Assembly: GCF_030323865.1 (NCBI RefSeq) | Contig: NZ_CP066362.1 | Span: 2,976,001 to 3,040,000 of the forward strand | From: Pseudarthrobacter defluvii | Lineage (GTDB): Bacteria; Actinomycetota; Actinomycetes; Actinomycetales; Micrococcaceae | DNA: 64,000 nt | Reading direction: 5' to 3' | Part shown: in pieces, positions 51,949 to 61,258 of the stretch | How the letters are laid out: every line of letters begins with the position of its first letter | How positions within the stretch are numbered: the first letter of the stretch is position 1 | Notes under the pieces: model-generated | The model's database searches: none | The model's input: the letters and a program-made list of their open reading frames with translations, nothing else | Told to the model about the DNA's origin: nothing | Program-made: the position numbers and the translations under genes

Positions 51949-52683
51949 ATGACGCAGCAACGCTACCGGGCCCTGGCGGAGTGGCCCCTGATGGCTACGG
52001 CGCTGGTGTTCCTGGCCGCCTATGCGTGGCAGGTGATCGGCCGGATTGAGGGCACCGGCGCCGACTGGCTTGAGGCCATCATGTGGGTGACCTGGTGCAT
52101 CTTCGTCCTGGATTATGCGGCGAACCTGTGGCTGGCAGAGAACCGCCGGCAATGGTTCGTCCGGAACCTGCACGAGCTGGTGATCGTGGCGCTGCCGTTC
52201 TTCCGGCCCCTGCGCCTGCTGCGCCTGGTGACGCTGTTGTCCGTGCTGCACCGGACCGTGGGCGAAACACTGCGCGGCCGGGTGGTCACCTATGTCGCGG
52301 CGTCCGCGGCGCTGCTGGTCTTTGTGGGGGCGCTGGCGGTCCTGGATGTGGAGCAGTGGGCGCCTGATGCCAAGATCACCACGTTCGGCGACGCCCTCTG
52401 GTGGGCCACCGCCACCATCACCACGGTGGGTTACGGGGACATGTATCCGATCACACCGATCGGCCGCTTGGTGGCGACGGCGCTGATGATGAGCGGAATC
52501 GCGGTGCTAGGTGTGGTCACGGCCTCCATCGCGTCCTGGCTGGTCCAACGCGTGGAGGACACCGCTGAATCTGTGGCTGAGGCGGTGGAGGAACCGGTCC
52601 GGGTTGAGGTGGCGGAGCTGGTGGCGGAGATCGCCCTGCTGCGGCGGGAAATCGCTGAACTGCGGGAACACCGCCCGCTGTAG
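51949..52683 (+). CDS. voltage-gated-type potassium channel
   Basis: A 244-residue six-helix channel. A voltage-sensor-like S4 (PFFRPLRLLRLVTLLSVL, periodic Arg) precedes the pore with selectivity filter TTVGYGDMYP, identifying a K+ channel subunit. A C-terminal coiled coil (about 205-240, rich in Glu/Val/Leu) probably mediates tetramer assembly. ATG 7 nt after a TAGGAT box. Confidence 0.9.
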   Translation: MTQQRYRALAEWPLMATALVFLAAYAWQVIGRIEGTGADWLEAIMWVTWCIFVLDYAANLWLAENRRQWFVRNLHELVIVALPFFRPLRLLRLVTLLSVLHRTVGETLRGRVVTYVAASAALLVFVGALAVLDVEQWAPDAKITTFGDALWWATATITTVGYGDMYPITPIGRLVATALMMSGIAVLGVVTASIASWLVQRVEDTAESVAEAVEEPVRVEVAELVAEIALLRREIAELREHRPL

Positions 52684-53018
52684 CGGCAAGTATCGGACCT
52701 TCGGGGGTTGAGTAGCGGGTCCCGCGCGGGCGAGTACCGGGCCGGAAAAGTCGGGTAATTCCTACTGGTGCCTGCCCCTTGGCGTGATTCCTAGACTCGG
52801 GATTCCTAGGACCAACACGCACTGGCAGGTCCCCCGGGTGGCTTCCGGGAGTTTTGCCTTCATGCGGAGCTCTGCATTTTCTGGGTGTGCGGATGCCTCC
52901 AACCTGTACCGCCAACCGCCCCGTCGTTCGCCGGGGCCGGCGGTGCAATGACATCTCGCTCCGTCCAGTCCTGGCCTGCACCGCATGCCCGGACGGGACC
53001 GCACCTGATGGGCAACCC
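52684..53018 (+). other. 335-bp gap and leader before the LysM gene
   Basis: No convincing gene. A 9-bp direct repeat, GATTCCTAG, occurs at 52786-52794 and 52801-52809 around a TAGACT box (52792-52797) that is a plausible -10; transcription from there gives a leader of about 214 nt. A weak CCCGGG/CCGGG-type hairpin sits near 52831-52852. The leader length invites a riboswitch, but I could not match the conserved bases of the c-di-AMP (ydaO) class. Confidence 0.4.
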
Positions 53019-54050
53019 ATGAACAAGCCTTCCCTCACCTCCCCCGACGGCACCAGCCGAAGCTTCGCCACCGACGAACCCCGCACGGACCTCAGCACCG
53101 GCCATCCGGTCATCAGCAACAAGCTGTGGGCCGGCATGGCCACGGCGGCAGTGGTAGCGGCCGTGGGCGTCGGCGCCCTGGCGGCACCGCCCGCCTCCCT
53201 CAATGGAAGTACGACGGCGGCCGCCCAGGTCGCGGAAGCCGCCTCACCGCCGTCGCCCGGCACGCCCGCCGAAGCGTCTTCCGGCGCCGCGTCCGGGCAG
53301 GGGGACCAAGGCGCCGTTGCCGCGGTGGCGGCCCAGGCAGCCGCCCCGGCTGCGGAGGCGCAGCCTGCCCCTCCCACGGAACCTGTGCCGGCGGCCGAAC
53401 CCGTGCCCCCTGCTGAGCCCGCGCCCGCACCAGCCCCCGAACCTGCCGGTGATCCCAACCTCTACACCGTGGTACCCGGCGACACCGTGGGCGCGATCGC
53501 CGCGGGCCATGGCGTGGACATGAATGTGATGCTGGCAGCCAACGGACTGAGCGCCTACAGCATCATCTACCCGGGCGAAACGCTGCTGCTGACCGGGCCG
53601 CCGGTAGCGGTAGCCGCCCCTGCACCGGCACCAGCTGCCGCACCTGAGCCTGCCGCGGCACCGGCACCAGCCGCCGCACCCGCTCCTGCTCCCGCACCCG
53701 CGGCCGTGCCGGCAGCGCCTGCCGTCCGCACCATCTACGTTGCGGGCTCCGGCGGCCAATCGATGGTGGACGCCTGCATCGGGCCCATCCACTACACCCC
53801 GAACGACGGCTACTCGCTGTTCATCACCGAGCACGACTTCTGCGGCGGGTGGGCCCGGTTCTCCGGGATCGGGGTGGGCGAGACGGTGAGCATTCCGGGC
53901 TACGGCACCTACACGGTGACGGGTCGCGGCACGGTTCCCAACCCGGGAACCACCAATGACGTCATCGCGGTGTTCGGCGGCTTCCCCCGGGCCATCCTGC
54001 AGACCTGCATCCCGGGGACCAGCACGATGCTCCTGATCGCGCTGAACTGA
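53019..54050 (+). CDS. membrane-anchored LysM protein with sortase-like C-terminal domain
   Basis: A 343-residue surface protein. Cytoplasmic N-terminus (1-33), one membrane or signal helix (about 34-57), a Pro/Ala-rich linker, a LysM peptidoglycan-binding domain (148-191, NLYTVVPGDTVGAIAAGHGV), a second Pro/Ala linker, and a C-terminal beta-rich domain (236-343). That domain has H272 (ITEHDFCGGWARFSGIGVGE) and C330 (ILQTCIPGTST) placed like sortase catalytic His and Cys, but the position expected for the catalytic Arg reads Leu. C253 and C275 are extra cysteines that could form a disulfide. The start is uncertain; the ATG at 53019 has only a weak ribosome-binding site. Confidence 0.78.
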   Translation: MNKPSLTSPDGTSRSFATDEPRTDLSTGHPVISNKLWAGMATAAVVAAVGVGALAAPPASLNGSTTAAAQVAEAASPPSPGTPAEASSGAASGQGDQGAVAAVAAQAAAPAAEAQPAPPTEPVPAAEPVPPAEPAPAPAPEPAGDPNLYTVVPGDTVGAIAAGHGVDMNVMLAANGLSAYSIIYPGETLLLTGPPVAVAAPAPAPAAAPEPAAAPAPAAAPAPAPAPAAVPAAPAVRTIYVAGSGGQSMVDACIGPIHYTPNDGYSLFITEHDFCGGWARFSGIGVGETVSIPGYGTYTVTGRGTVPNPGTTNDVIAVFGGFPRAILQTCIPGTSTMLLIALN

Positions 54051-54077
54051 ACCTGTCCCACGGCAGGTCTTCCTAAG

Positions 54078-54122
54078 CTTGTCCGCGGGTCCTGGCCTTC
54101 AGGGGCTGGATCCGCGGACAAG
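54078..54122. terminator. hairpin between convergent LysM and CBS-domain genes
   Basis: CTTGTCCGCGG and CCGCGGACAAG form a perfect 11-bp stem around a 23-nt loop that can itself pair weakly (CCTGgccttcAGGGG). No T-run follows on either side, so termination may be by the stem alone. Confidence 0.55.
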
Positions 54123-54138
54123 GCCATGATTGCCTGCG

Positions 54139-54564
54139 CTAGATGCCGTGGCGTTCTGAGATGTGTTCCACCAGTTCGCCCACGCGCTGTTCGGAGTAGT
54201 TGCGCGCAATGTCGCCCTGGCTGATGATGCCCACCAGCTTGTGGTCCGAGATCACCGGGAGCCTGCGGACCTGGTGCTGCTCCATCATGTCGATGGCGGC
54301 ATCAACGTTGGCGTCGGCATCAACGCAGTACGGCTTGCCGGAGGCGAGGTCACGGGCCATCATTTGGCCCGGGTCCCGGCCGGCGGCGACGCACTTGAGC
54401 ACAATGTCACGATCGGTGATCATGCCCTTCAACTTGCCGTCGTCACCGCAGATGGGAAGAGCTCCGCAATCGAGGTCCCGCATCATCCGGGCAGCCTCAA
54501 GAAGGGACTCATTTTCCCCGACACATCGCGCATCAGTAGTCATGAATTCGCGTACGGCACTCAT
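54139..54564 (-). CDS. tandem CBS-domain protein
   Basis: A 141-residue protein made of two CBS domains (about 5-65 and 72-135), with GALPICGDDGKLKGMITDRDIV and RRLPVISDHKLVGIISQGDIA. Such stand-alone pairs bind adenine nucleotides and report energy state; homologues in mycobacteria (hypoxia-response type) have the same layout. Ribosome-binding site GGAGGA 5 nt from the ATG. A GATATTGGATATC inverted repeat 17 bp upstream is a candidate operator or promoter element. Confidence 0.9.
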   Translation of the reverse strand: MSAVREFMTTDARCVGENESLLEAARMMRDLDCGALPICGDDGKLKGMITDRDIVLKCVAAGRDPGQMMARDLASGKPYCVDADANVDAAIDMMEQHQVRRLPVISDHKLVGIISQGDIARNYSEQRVGELVEHISERHGI

Positions 54565-54580
54565 TGAATCCTCCTTCACC

Positions 54581-54593
54581 GATATTGGATATC
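54581..54593. promoter_or_regulatory. inverted repeat GATAT-TGG-ATATC upstream of CBS-domain gene
   Basis: A perfect 5-3-5 inverted repeat 17 bp upstream of the ATG of the CBS-domain gene, AT-rich within a GC-rich region. It may be an operator, or contain the -10 element. Confidence 0.45.
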
Positions 54594-54703
54594 GACGCAG
54601 GGCATCGGAGCACATGCGCCGATGCTGCCAGATTACGCCCGCCCCAACATCGTGTCGACGGCGCGGTATCACCTCCCGGGGCCCGACGGGTGTGCACCGG
54701 CGC

Positions 54704-54743
54704 CCGGACGATGCACCCCCGCACCCGCGGGTGCGTCGTCCGG
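54704..54743. repeat. strong 15-bp hairpin in the gap between CBS gene and tRNA-Tyr
   Basis: CCGGACGATGCACCC pairs with GGGTGCGTCGTCCGG (one G-T wobble) around a 10-nt loop; the inner GCACCCGCGGGTGC is itself a perfect palindrome. The 257-bp gap (54565-54821) holds no gene. On the minus strand it lies between the tRNA-Tyr terminator and the CBS-domain gene, so it could be a second terminator, a promoter palindrome or an unrecognised structured RNA. Confidence 0.6.
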
Positions 54744-54778
54744 ACCGGGGTGCAACCCGAGGGTCGTGCCGAAGCACG

Positions 54779-54814
54779 AAAAAACCTCCGGAACCTGATG
54801 GTTCCGGAGGTTTT
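54779..54814 (-). terminator. tRNA-Tyr terminator
   Basis: AACCTCCGGAACC pairs with GGTTCCGGAGGTT; the minus strand continues with TTTT and CG. It lies immediately past the tRNA-Tyr 3' end. Confidence 0.85.
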
Positions 54815-54821
54815 CCTTGGG

Positions 54822-54903
54822 TGGCAGATGAGGGATTCGAACCCCCGTAGGCGTTGCCAGCTGATTTACAGTCAGCCCCCTTTGGCCGCTCGGGTAATCT
54901 GCC
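54822..54903 (-). tRNA. tRNA-Tyr (GTA)
   Basis: A class II tRNA: acceptor GGCAGAT/ATCTGCC, anticodon stem-loop GCTGA-CTGTAAA-TCAGC with anticodon GTA, a long variable arm, and T-arm GGGGGTTCGAATCCC. The 3' end reads ACC; the CCA is not clearly encoded. The 165 bp upstream (54904-55068) hold no gene. Confidence 0.95.
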
Positions 54904-55068
54904 GAACTTCAAAAGAAGTACCCGCCGATGCAGTGTTCGGAAGGGCCGTTTCCGGTCCGTTCCGCTTCAGTAACCGCGGGCAAGACAACTTTACAGAACT
55001 TCGGGCGAAGAATCGAATCGGGCCCTACGGCACCTCAAAAGCCCCGAAAATACGCCAAAAACCCGAAC

Positions 55069-55323
55069 TTAGGCCTGGCCAAGGATGCGCCCCGCCAGCT
55101 TGGCCTCGAAGCTGAGCGCCTGTTCTTCGGTGATCTGGTTCAACTGGACTGCGCGCTGGAGGTCTGCGCGCACGCCGTCCATCCGGGATGAGGCGTCTGC
55201 CGCCGGGCTGAGGACAATGGAGGCCGCCACCGCTGCCGCGGCCACTGACGTTGCGGCTGTTGCCACCGCCCCGGCTGCTGCGGTGGTGGTGCGGGTGACG
55301 TAACGGGCGGTTTTGCGGTGCAT
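55069..55323 (-). CDS. small exported or membrane-anchored protein
   Basis: An 84-residue protein with a basic N-terminus and an Ala/Thr-rich hydrophobic segment (about 15-45) resembling a signal peptide, with a possible cleavage near PAADASS. The remaining 35-40 residues are polar and helical (DLQRAVQLNQITEEQALSFEAKLAG). No family recognised. AAGGGA ribosome-binding site upstream of the ATG at 55323. Confidence limited by small size. Confidence 0.6.
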   Translation of the reverse strand: MHRKTARYVTRTTTAAAGAVATAATSVAAAAVAASIVLSPAADASSRMDGVRADLQRAVQLNQITEEQALSFEAKLAGRILGQA

Positions 55324-55512
55324 CGTGGTGTTCCCTTCAACTGCTGTACATCTGGTCCAACTCTGGCCACCCCTCCTTCGTTCCGCCGGTGCTTCCGCTG
55401 AGAGGGAACTGTGAAATGCGCATCCCACCGGGCGGGGCATCCGTATTAGGCTGGAACGCAGGAATCCAGGCCCTGTCCTTCGCGCAGGGCTCCCATCAGC
55501 AAAAGGAGAGTC

Positions 55513-56004
55513 ATGGCAGGCGAGTCAACGTTCGACGTCGTAAGCAAAGTGGACAAGCAGGAAGTGGCCAACGCGCTCAACCAGTCCCAGAAGGAAATCG
55601 CACAGCGCTATGACTTCAAGGGCGTTGGCGCCGAGATCGACTTCAGCGGCGAAAAAATCCTCATGAAGGCCAACTCGGAGGAACGCGTCAAGGCCGTCCT
55701 GGACGTCTTCCAGTCCAAGCTGATCAAGCGCGGCATCTCGCTGAAGTCCCTGGACGAGGGCGAGCCCTACGCCTCCGGCAAGGAGTACCGCCTGGAGGCC
55801 TCCATCAAGGAGGGCATTGCCCAGGACCTGGCCAAGAAGATCAACAAGCTGATCCGCGACGAAGGCCCCAAGTCCGTCAAGTCCCAGATCCAGGGCGACG
55901 AACTCCGTGTCTCGTCCAAGTCCCGTGACGATCTGCAGGCTACCATGGCCTTGCTGAAGGACTTCGAGGAAGCCGACCTGCAGTTCGTGAACTTCCGCAG
56001 CTAG
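55513..56004 (+). CDS. YajQ family nucleotide/c-di-GMP-binding protein (UPF0234)
   Basis: A 163-residue protein: ESTFDVVSKVDKQEVANALNQ at the start, IAQRYDFKGVGAEI, and the closing MALLKDFEEADLQFVNFRS are hallmarks of YajQ. These proteins have two RRM-like folds and bind nucleotides; a Xanthomonas member binds c-di-GMP, but the role in actinobacteria is not settled. AAGGAGAG ribosome-binding site; TAGGCT at about 55446 is a candidate -10. Ends before a strong hairpin. Confidence 0.93.
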   Translation: MAGESTFDVVSKVDKQEVANALNQSQKEIAQRYDFKGVGAEIDFSGEKILMKANSEERVKAVLDVFQSKLIKRGISLKSLDEGEPYASGKEYRLEASIKEGIAQDLAKKINKLIRDEGPKSVKSQIQGDELRVSSKSRDDLQATMALLKDFEEADLQFVNFRS

Positions 56005-56044
56005 CCCTCCGGCGTCTTTTTCGACGCGCGAGAGGATCCTCGCT

Positions 56045-56096
56045 GCGCAAAAAGGCCGGCGCACCCGGGATTTGGGGTACGCCGGCCTTTTTGCGC
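56045..56096. terminator. terminator after YajQ gene
   Basis: GCGCAAAAAGGCCGGCG and CGCCGGCCTTTTTGCGC are perfect complements around an 18-nt loop, giving T-runs on both strands. It may serve YajQ and the convergent htpX. Confidence 0.85.
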
Positions 56097-56175
56097 GTCA
56101 CAGGCGAATTCGCGCGTCGGCAGAACAGGGGCGCGTCGCAGGCGGCAGGGGACGCGTCCGACGGCGGGGTCCCGG

Positions 56176-57042
56176 CTACAGCTGCCGGCCAGCCATCCGC
56201 TCCAGCCGGACGATCCGGTCCCGCATGGGCGGGTGCGTGGCGAAGAGCTTGTTCATCGCCCCGCCGCGGAACGGGTTGGCGATCATCAGGTGCGAGGCGT
56301 TCACCAGCCGCTGGTCCTGCGGCAGCGGCGCAAGGCTGACGCCGCGCTCGATCTTGCCCAGGGCTGAGGCGAGTGCCAGCGGATCGCCGGTGAGCTGCGA
56401 ACCGTCCTCATCGGCGTCGTACTCCCTGGTGCGGGAGATGGCCATCTGGATGAGCGACGCCGCGAAGGGTGCCAGCAAAGCCATGGCGATCATGGCCAGC
56501 GGGTTGGCGTTGCGCCGGTCGCCGCCGCCGAAGAACAGCAGCATCTGGCCCACCGAGGTGATCACGCCGGCAACGGCGGCCGCCACAGACGAGGTGAGGA
56601 TGTCGCGGTTGTAGACGTGCATGAGCTCGTGTCCCAGGACGCCGCGGAGTTCTCGCGGGTCCAGCAGCTGAAGGATGCCCTCCGTGCAGCAGACGGCGGC
56701 ATTCCGCGGGTTGCGGCCGGTGGCGAAGGCGTTGGGGTTCATCGTGGGCGATACGTAGATGCGCGGCATGGACTGGTTGGCGCGCATGGAGAGCTCGCGG
56801 ACGATCTGGTAGAGCTGCGGGGCCTGGGCTTCGGTCACCGGGAAGGCCTGCATGGACCTGATGGCGATCTTGTCGCTGTTCCAGTAGCCGTAGAACGTGG
56901 TCCCGACGCCGATCAGCGCCATGATCCAAATGGGCGCCGAGCTGCGGGTACCGACGCCGATCAGGCCGCCAAGGCCGAGCAGCACGGCCCACAGCACGCC
57001 GAACAGTGCCGCGGTCTTCAGGCCGTTGTGATGGTTGTGCAC
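56176..57042 (-). CDS. htpX: HtpX family membrane zinc protease
   Basis: A 288-residue M48 metalloprotease with two N-terminal membrane helices (about 10-50), the zinc motif [13 protein letters not shown] (HExxH), two further helices near 155-205 and the third zinc ligand region REYDADEDG. It degrades misfolded membrane proteins, overlapping with FtsH. GTG start with a full AGGAGG ribosome-binding site. The 28-bp gap to the MFS gene upstream suggests co-transcription. Confidence 0.95.
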   Translation of the reverse strand: MHNHHNGLKTAALFGVLWAVLLGLGGLIGVGTRSSAPIWIMALIGVGTTFYGYWNSDKIAIRSMQAFPVTEAQAPQLYQIVRELSMRANQSMPRIYVSPTMNPNAFATGRNPRNAAVCCTEGILQLLDPRELRGVLGHELMHVYNRDILTSSVAAAVAGVITSVGQMLLFFGGGDRRNANPLAMIAMALLAPFAASLIQMAISRTREYDADEDGSQLTGDPLALASALGKIERGVSLAPLPQDQRLVNASHLMIANPFRGGAMNKLFATHPPMRDRIVRLERMAGRQL

Positions 57043-57070
57043 GTTTCCTCCTTACTAAGGGAACGGCTTG

Positions 57071-58342
57071 CTAGGGCACCGGGTTCCGCGCATCGTACTT
57101 CCCGAAGCCCGGCTGCAGTTTCGCCGCCAGCCACGCCCCCGCGATGCACAGCACACCGCCGAACAGCAGGACCCAGCCCTCACTCAAAATCTTAGTCGCG
57201 CCGCCCGCCAGTAGGTCCCCGATCCGCGGACCGCCGGCCACCACCACGATGAACACGCCCTGCAGCCGTCCGCGCAGGTGGTCGGGGGCTGCGGCCTGGA
57301 GGATGGTGTTCCGGAAGACGCTGCTGATGGAGTCCGCGATGCCGGCGAGGGCGCAGCACACGGCGGCGGGCAGCAGCCACACGGTCACCGCGCCATCCGG
57401 TGCCGGGCCGGCGAGCAGCACCACCAGGCCGAACGCCCCGATGGATGCACCCCAGCCCATGACGGATACGACGACGGCGGTCCCCTGGCGGCGGACGCTG
57501 CCCAGCGGTCCGGAGAACAGGCCAGCCAGGAAAGCCCCGACGGCGGTGCACGCCAGCAGGATGCCCACGGTTGCCTCGCCGCCGCCGATCATCAGCGCCG
57601 CGACGGCCGGGAGCAGCGCCCGCGGCTGGGCAAGGACCATGGCCACCAGGTCGATGATGAAGGTCATGCGGAGGTTGGGACGGGTACCCAGGAACCGGAA
57701 ACCCTCGATCACGGAACGAATCCCCACTTTGCTGCGGGTTCCGGCAGGAGGCATCGGCGGAAGCCGGTACACAGCCCAGAGAACGAAGGCAAAGCTGACG
57801 AAGTCGATGGTGTAGGTCCAGCCGAACCCGAGCCAGGCCACGAGCACGCCGGCCAGCAGGGGCCCTGCGGTCATGGCCAGGCCCATGGACAGCATGCTGA
57901 GCGCGTTGGCTGCCGGCAGGAGTTCCTTCCGGATCAGCATGGGGATGATGGCGCTGCGGGCCGGCTGGTTGATGGCCTGCGCCCCGCTCTGCAGTGCCAC
58001 AAGCAGGTACAGCAGCCAGACGTTGCCCAGGTGCAGCCAGGCCTGCAGCGCGATCAGGCCGGTGGTCAGCCACAGCACCGCGGAAGCGAACAGGGCGATG
58101 CGGCGGCGGTCATGGGCGTCGGCGATGGACCCGCCCATCAGGCCGCTTATCACCAGCGGAACCAATGCGAAGATGCCCAGCAGGCCCACGTAGAAGCTGT
58201 CCGAGGTTAGCCGGTACACCTCCAGGCTCACCGCCACCAAAGTCAGCTGGCTGCCGACGGCGGACACGGCGGATCCGAGCCAGAGCCGGCGGAATGCGGG
58301 GCTTTCCTTGAGCGGCGTGACATCGGCAAGTAATTTCCCCAC
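57071..58342 (-). CDS. MFS transporter (drug-efflux-like)
   Basis: A 423-residue 12-helix MFS protein: FRRLWLGSAVSAVGSQLTLVAV in helix 1, SIADAHDRRRIAL in loop 2-3, and GLAMTAGPLLAGVLV in helix 5, matching the enterobactin exporter/DHA3-like group. Substrate unknown. GTG start with TAGTGT 6 nt upstream. Divergent from furA; its promoter lies beside the FurA palindrome, so redox regulation is possible. Confidence 0.85.
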   Translation of the reverse strand: MGKLLADVTPLKESPAFRRLWLGSAVSAVGSQLTLVAVSLEVYRLTSDSFYVGLLGIFALVPLVISGLMGGSIADAHDRRRIALFASAVLWLTTGLIALQAWLHLGNVWLLYLLVALQSGAQAINQPARSAIIPMLIRKELLPAANALSMLSMGLAMTAGPLLAGVLVAWLGFGWTYTIDFVSFAFVLWAVYRLPPMPPAGTRSKVGIRSVIEGFRFLGTRPNLRMTFIIDLVAMVLAQPRALLPAVAALMIGGGEATVGILLACTAVGAFLAGLFSGPLGSVRRQGTAVVVSVMGWGASIGAFGLVVLLAGPAPDGAVTVWLLPAAVCCALAGIADSISSVFRNTILQAAAPDHLRGRLQGVFIVVVAGGPRIGDLLAGGATKILSEGWVLLFGGVLCIAGAWLAAKLQPGFGKYDARNPVP

Positions 58343-58348
58343 TCCGTA

Positions 58349-58354
58349 ACACTA
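58349..58354 (-). promoter_or_regulatory. -10 box (TAGTGT) of leaderless MFS gene
   Basis: TAGTGT on the minus strand, 6 nt before the GTG at 58342. Confidence 0.55.
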
Positions 58355-58382
58355 GCGGGACACGTGGAGAGGTTAGCCAAGC

Positions 58383-58407
58383 CTTATTGTGAGTTGCTCA
58401 AAATAAG
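58383..58407. promoter_or_regulatory. FurA-type operator palindrome upstream of furA
   Basis: CTTATTGTGAG and CTCAAAATAAG form an 11-3-11 inverted repeat with one mismatch, 15 bp before the furA ATG, AT-rich within GC-rich DNA. Position and symmetry fit autoregulation by FurA/CatR, known in mycobacteria and Streptomyces. Confidence 0.7.
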
Positions 58408-58422
58408 TGTTTCAATGGAGCC

Positions 58423-58908
58423 ATGACGGAGCACTTTGACGGCCAGGAAGCATGGGCTGCAGCCCTGCGCGCCCACGGCCGCAGGGTGACCAAGCAGCGG
58501 CTCGCTGTCCTCGCCGCCGTCGAACGCCACCCGCATTCCCCTGCCGAAAGCATCCTTGCCGCAGCCCGCGCCGAGCTTCCCGAACTGACGGCCCAGTCCG
58601 TGTACGTCGTCCTCGGCGACCTGACGGACCTGCACATGCTGCGCCGCTTCGAGCCGCCGCACTCCCCCGCCCTGTATGAAACGCGCGTAGGCGACAACCA
58701 CCACCACGCCATCTGCATCAGCTGCGGCCGCGTGGAAGACGTGGACTGCGCCGTCGGCCACGCCCCCTGCCTCACACCGCACTGGAATCCGGACGCCAAG
58801 CCCATGACCATCCAGATCGCCGATGTCATGTACCAGGGCATCTGCCAGGAATGCCAGCAGGCCCAGCAACTTCCTCCCCACAGTCCCTCGCAAGAAAAAG
58901 AGAAATAG
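58423..58908 (+). CDS. furA: Fur family peroxide-responsive regulator FurA (CatR)
   Basis: A 161-residue Fur protein: N-terminal winged helix ([25 protein letters not shown]), the dimer/metal region [20 protein letters not shown] with the His-rich metal site, and a C-terminal Cys pair ICQEC for structural zinc. Next to catalase by 7 bp, the arrangement of FurA/CatR peroxide sensors: metal oxidation relieves repression of katA. The message is probably bicistronic. Confidence 0.93.
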   Translation: MTEHFDGQEAWAAALRAHGRRVTKQRLAVLAAVERHPHSPAESILAAARAELPELTAQSVYVVLGDLTDLHMLRRFEPPHSPALYETRVGDNHHHAICISCGRVEDVDCAVGHAPCLTPHWNPDAKPMTIQIADVMYQGICQECQQAQQLPPHSPSQEKEK

Positions 58909-58915
58909 GAGAACA

Positions 58916-60412
<1,497 letters not shown>

Positions 60413-60436
60413 CCAGGCTTCCTGCAGGCTGAACTG

Positions 60437-60484
60437 AAAGACCACCCCTCCACGGGCTTTTCGTGGAGGGGTGGTCTTTTTGCA
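60437..60484 (+). terminator. terminator of furA-katA
   Basis: AAAGACCACCCCTCCACG pairs exactly with CGTGGAGGGGTGGTCTTT around a 7-nt loop, followed by TT and GC. Perfect 18-bp stem, 24 nt after the katA stop. Confidence 0.9.
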
Positions 60485-60526
60485 CATACGGTCCTGGTCC
60501 CCTGGCGTGCTCCCCGTGGGCCCTCC

Positions 60527-60532
60527 TAGGCT
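60527..60532 (+). promoter_or_regulatory. -10 box (TAGGCT) of leaderless DUF2461 gene
   Basis: TAGGCT, then CCGTTC (6 nt), then the ATG at 60539. Confidence 0.6.
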
Positions 60533-60538
60533 CCGTTC

Positions 60539-61174
60539 ATGGACACATTTGCAGGCATTCCCCCGGAAGCCTTCCGGTTTTATGCGGAGCTGGAAGAGAA
60601 CAACAACCGCGAGTGGTGGCTTGGCCACAAGGACGTGTATGACGCCGCAGTCAAGGAGCCGCTGGGGGCACTTCTGGCTGGGCTGGAGCCGGAGTTTGGT
60701 CCGGCCAGGCTGTTCCGCCCCTACCGGGACGTCCGCTTTTCGCAGGACAAGTCTCCCTATAAGACCGCCCAGGGTGTCTTTGCCACCCGGCAGGAAGGGG
60801 TGGGCTACTACCTCCAGGTCAGCGCCGACGGGCTGCTGGTGGGAGGCGGGTACCGTTCCCATACGCCTGCGCAGCTGGCCAGGTTCCGGGCGGCAGCAGA
60901 CGCCTCGGGGAGCGGCACTGCCCTGCAGGAGATCGTGGATGCGATTGCGGCGGCCGGCTTCCGCATCGAAGGCGAGAAGCTCAAGACAGTCCCCCGCGGC
61001 TTCGACCGGGACCATCCGCGGGCTGAGCTCCTTAAGCACAAAACCCTGTATACGGGAGTGGAGCTGGGCCAGCCGGAGTGGACGGCCACGGAGGCTGCCG
61101 CGGAGGAGATCGCGGGCAGGTGGCGGCAGCTGCGCCCGCTCGTCGAGTGGGTGGGGAGGTACGCGGCACCGTGA
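60539..61174 (+). CDS. DUF2461 (TIGR02453) family protein
   Basis: A 211-residue protein with LEENNNREWWLGHKDVYDAAV at the start, RLFRPYRDVRFSQDKSPYKTA in the centre and the C-terminal KHKTLYTGVELG, matching the DUF2461 family; biochemical role unknown. Fully independent unit with a leaderless-type promoter. Confidence 0.9.
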   Translation: MDTFAGIPPEAFRFYAELEENNNREWWLGHKDVYDAAVKEPLGALLAGLEPEFGPARLFRPYRDVRFSQDKSPYKTAQGVFATRQEGVGYYLQVSADGLLVGGGYRSHTPAQLARFRAAADASGSGTALQEIVDAIAAAGFRIEGEKLKTVPRGFDRDHPRAELLKHKTLYTGVELGQPEWTATEAAAEEIAGRWRQLRPLVEWVGRYAAP

Positions 61175-61204
61175 ACAGGATCGGATCTGCCGGCGGAAAC
61201 GCGA

Positions 61205-61234
61205 CTGCCCGCCCGGCAGAGGCCGGGCGGGCAG
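61205..61234. terminator. GC-rich hairpin between convergent DUF2461 and permease genes
   Basis: CTGCCCGCCCGGC pairs with GCCGGGCGGGCAG around a 4-nt loop; no clear T-run follows on either strand. A 13-bp stem, probably a shared terminator. Confidence 0.6.
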
Positions 61235-61258
61235 TTCAACAGCTGGGGAGGAGGGCCG

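Noticed and set aside
52684..53018. c-di-AMP (ydaO) riboswitch before the LysM gene
   Set aside because: The position is right for this class but I could not find its conserved GGGGTGAA-like and CCGAACCCG-like cores.
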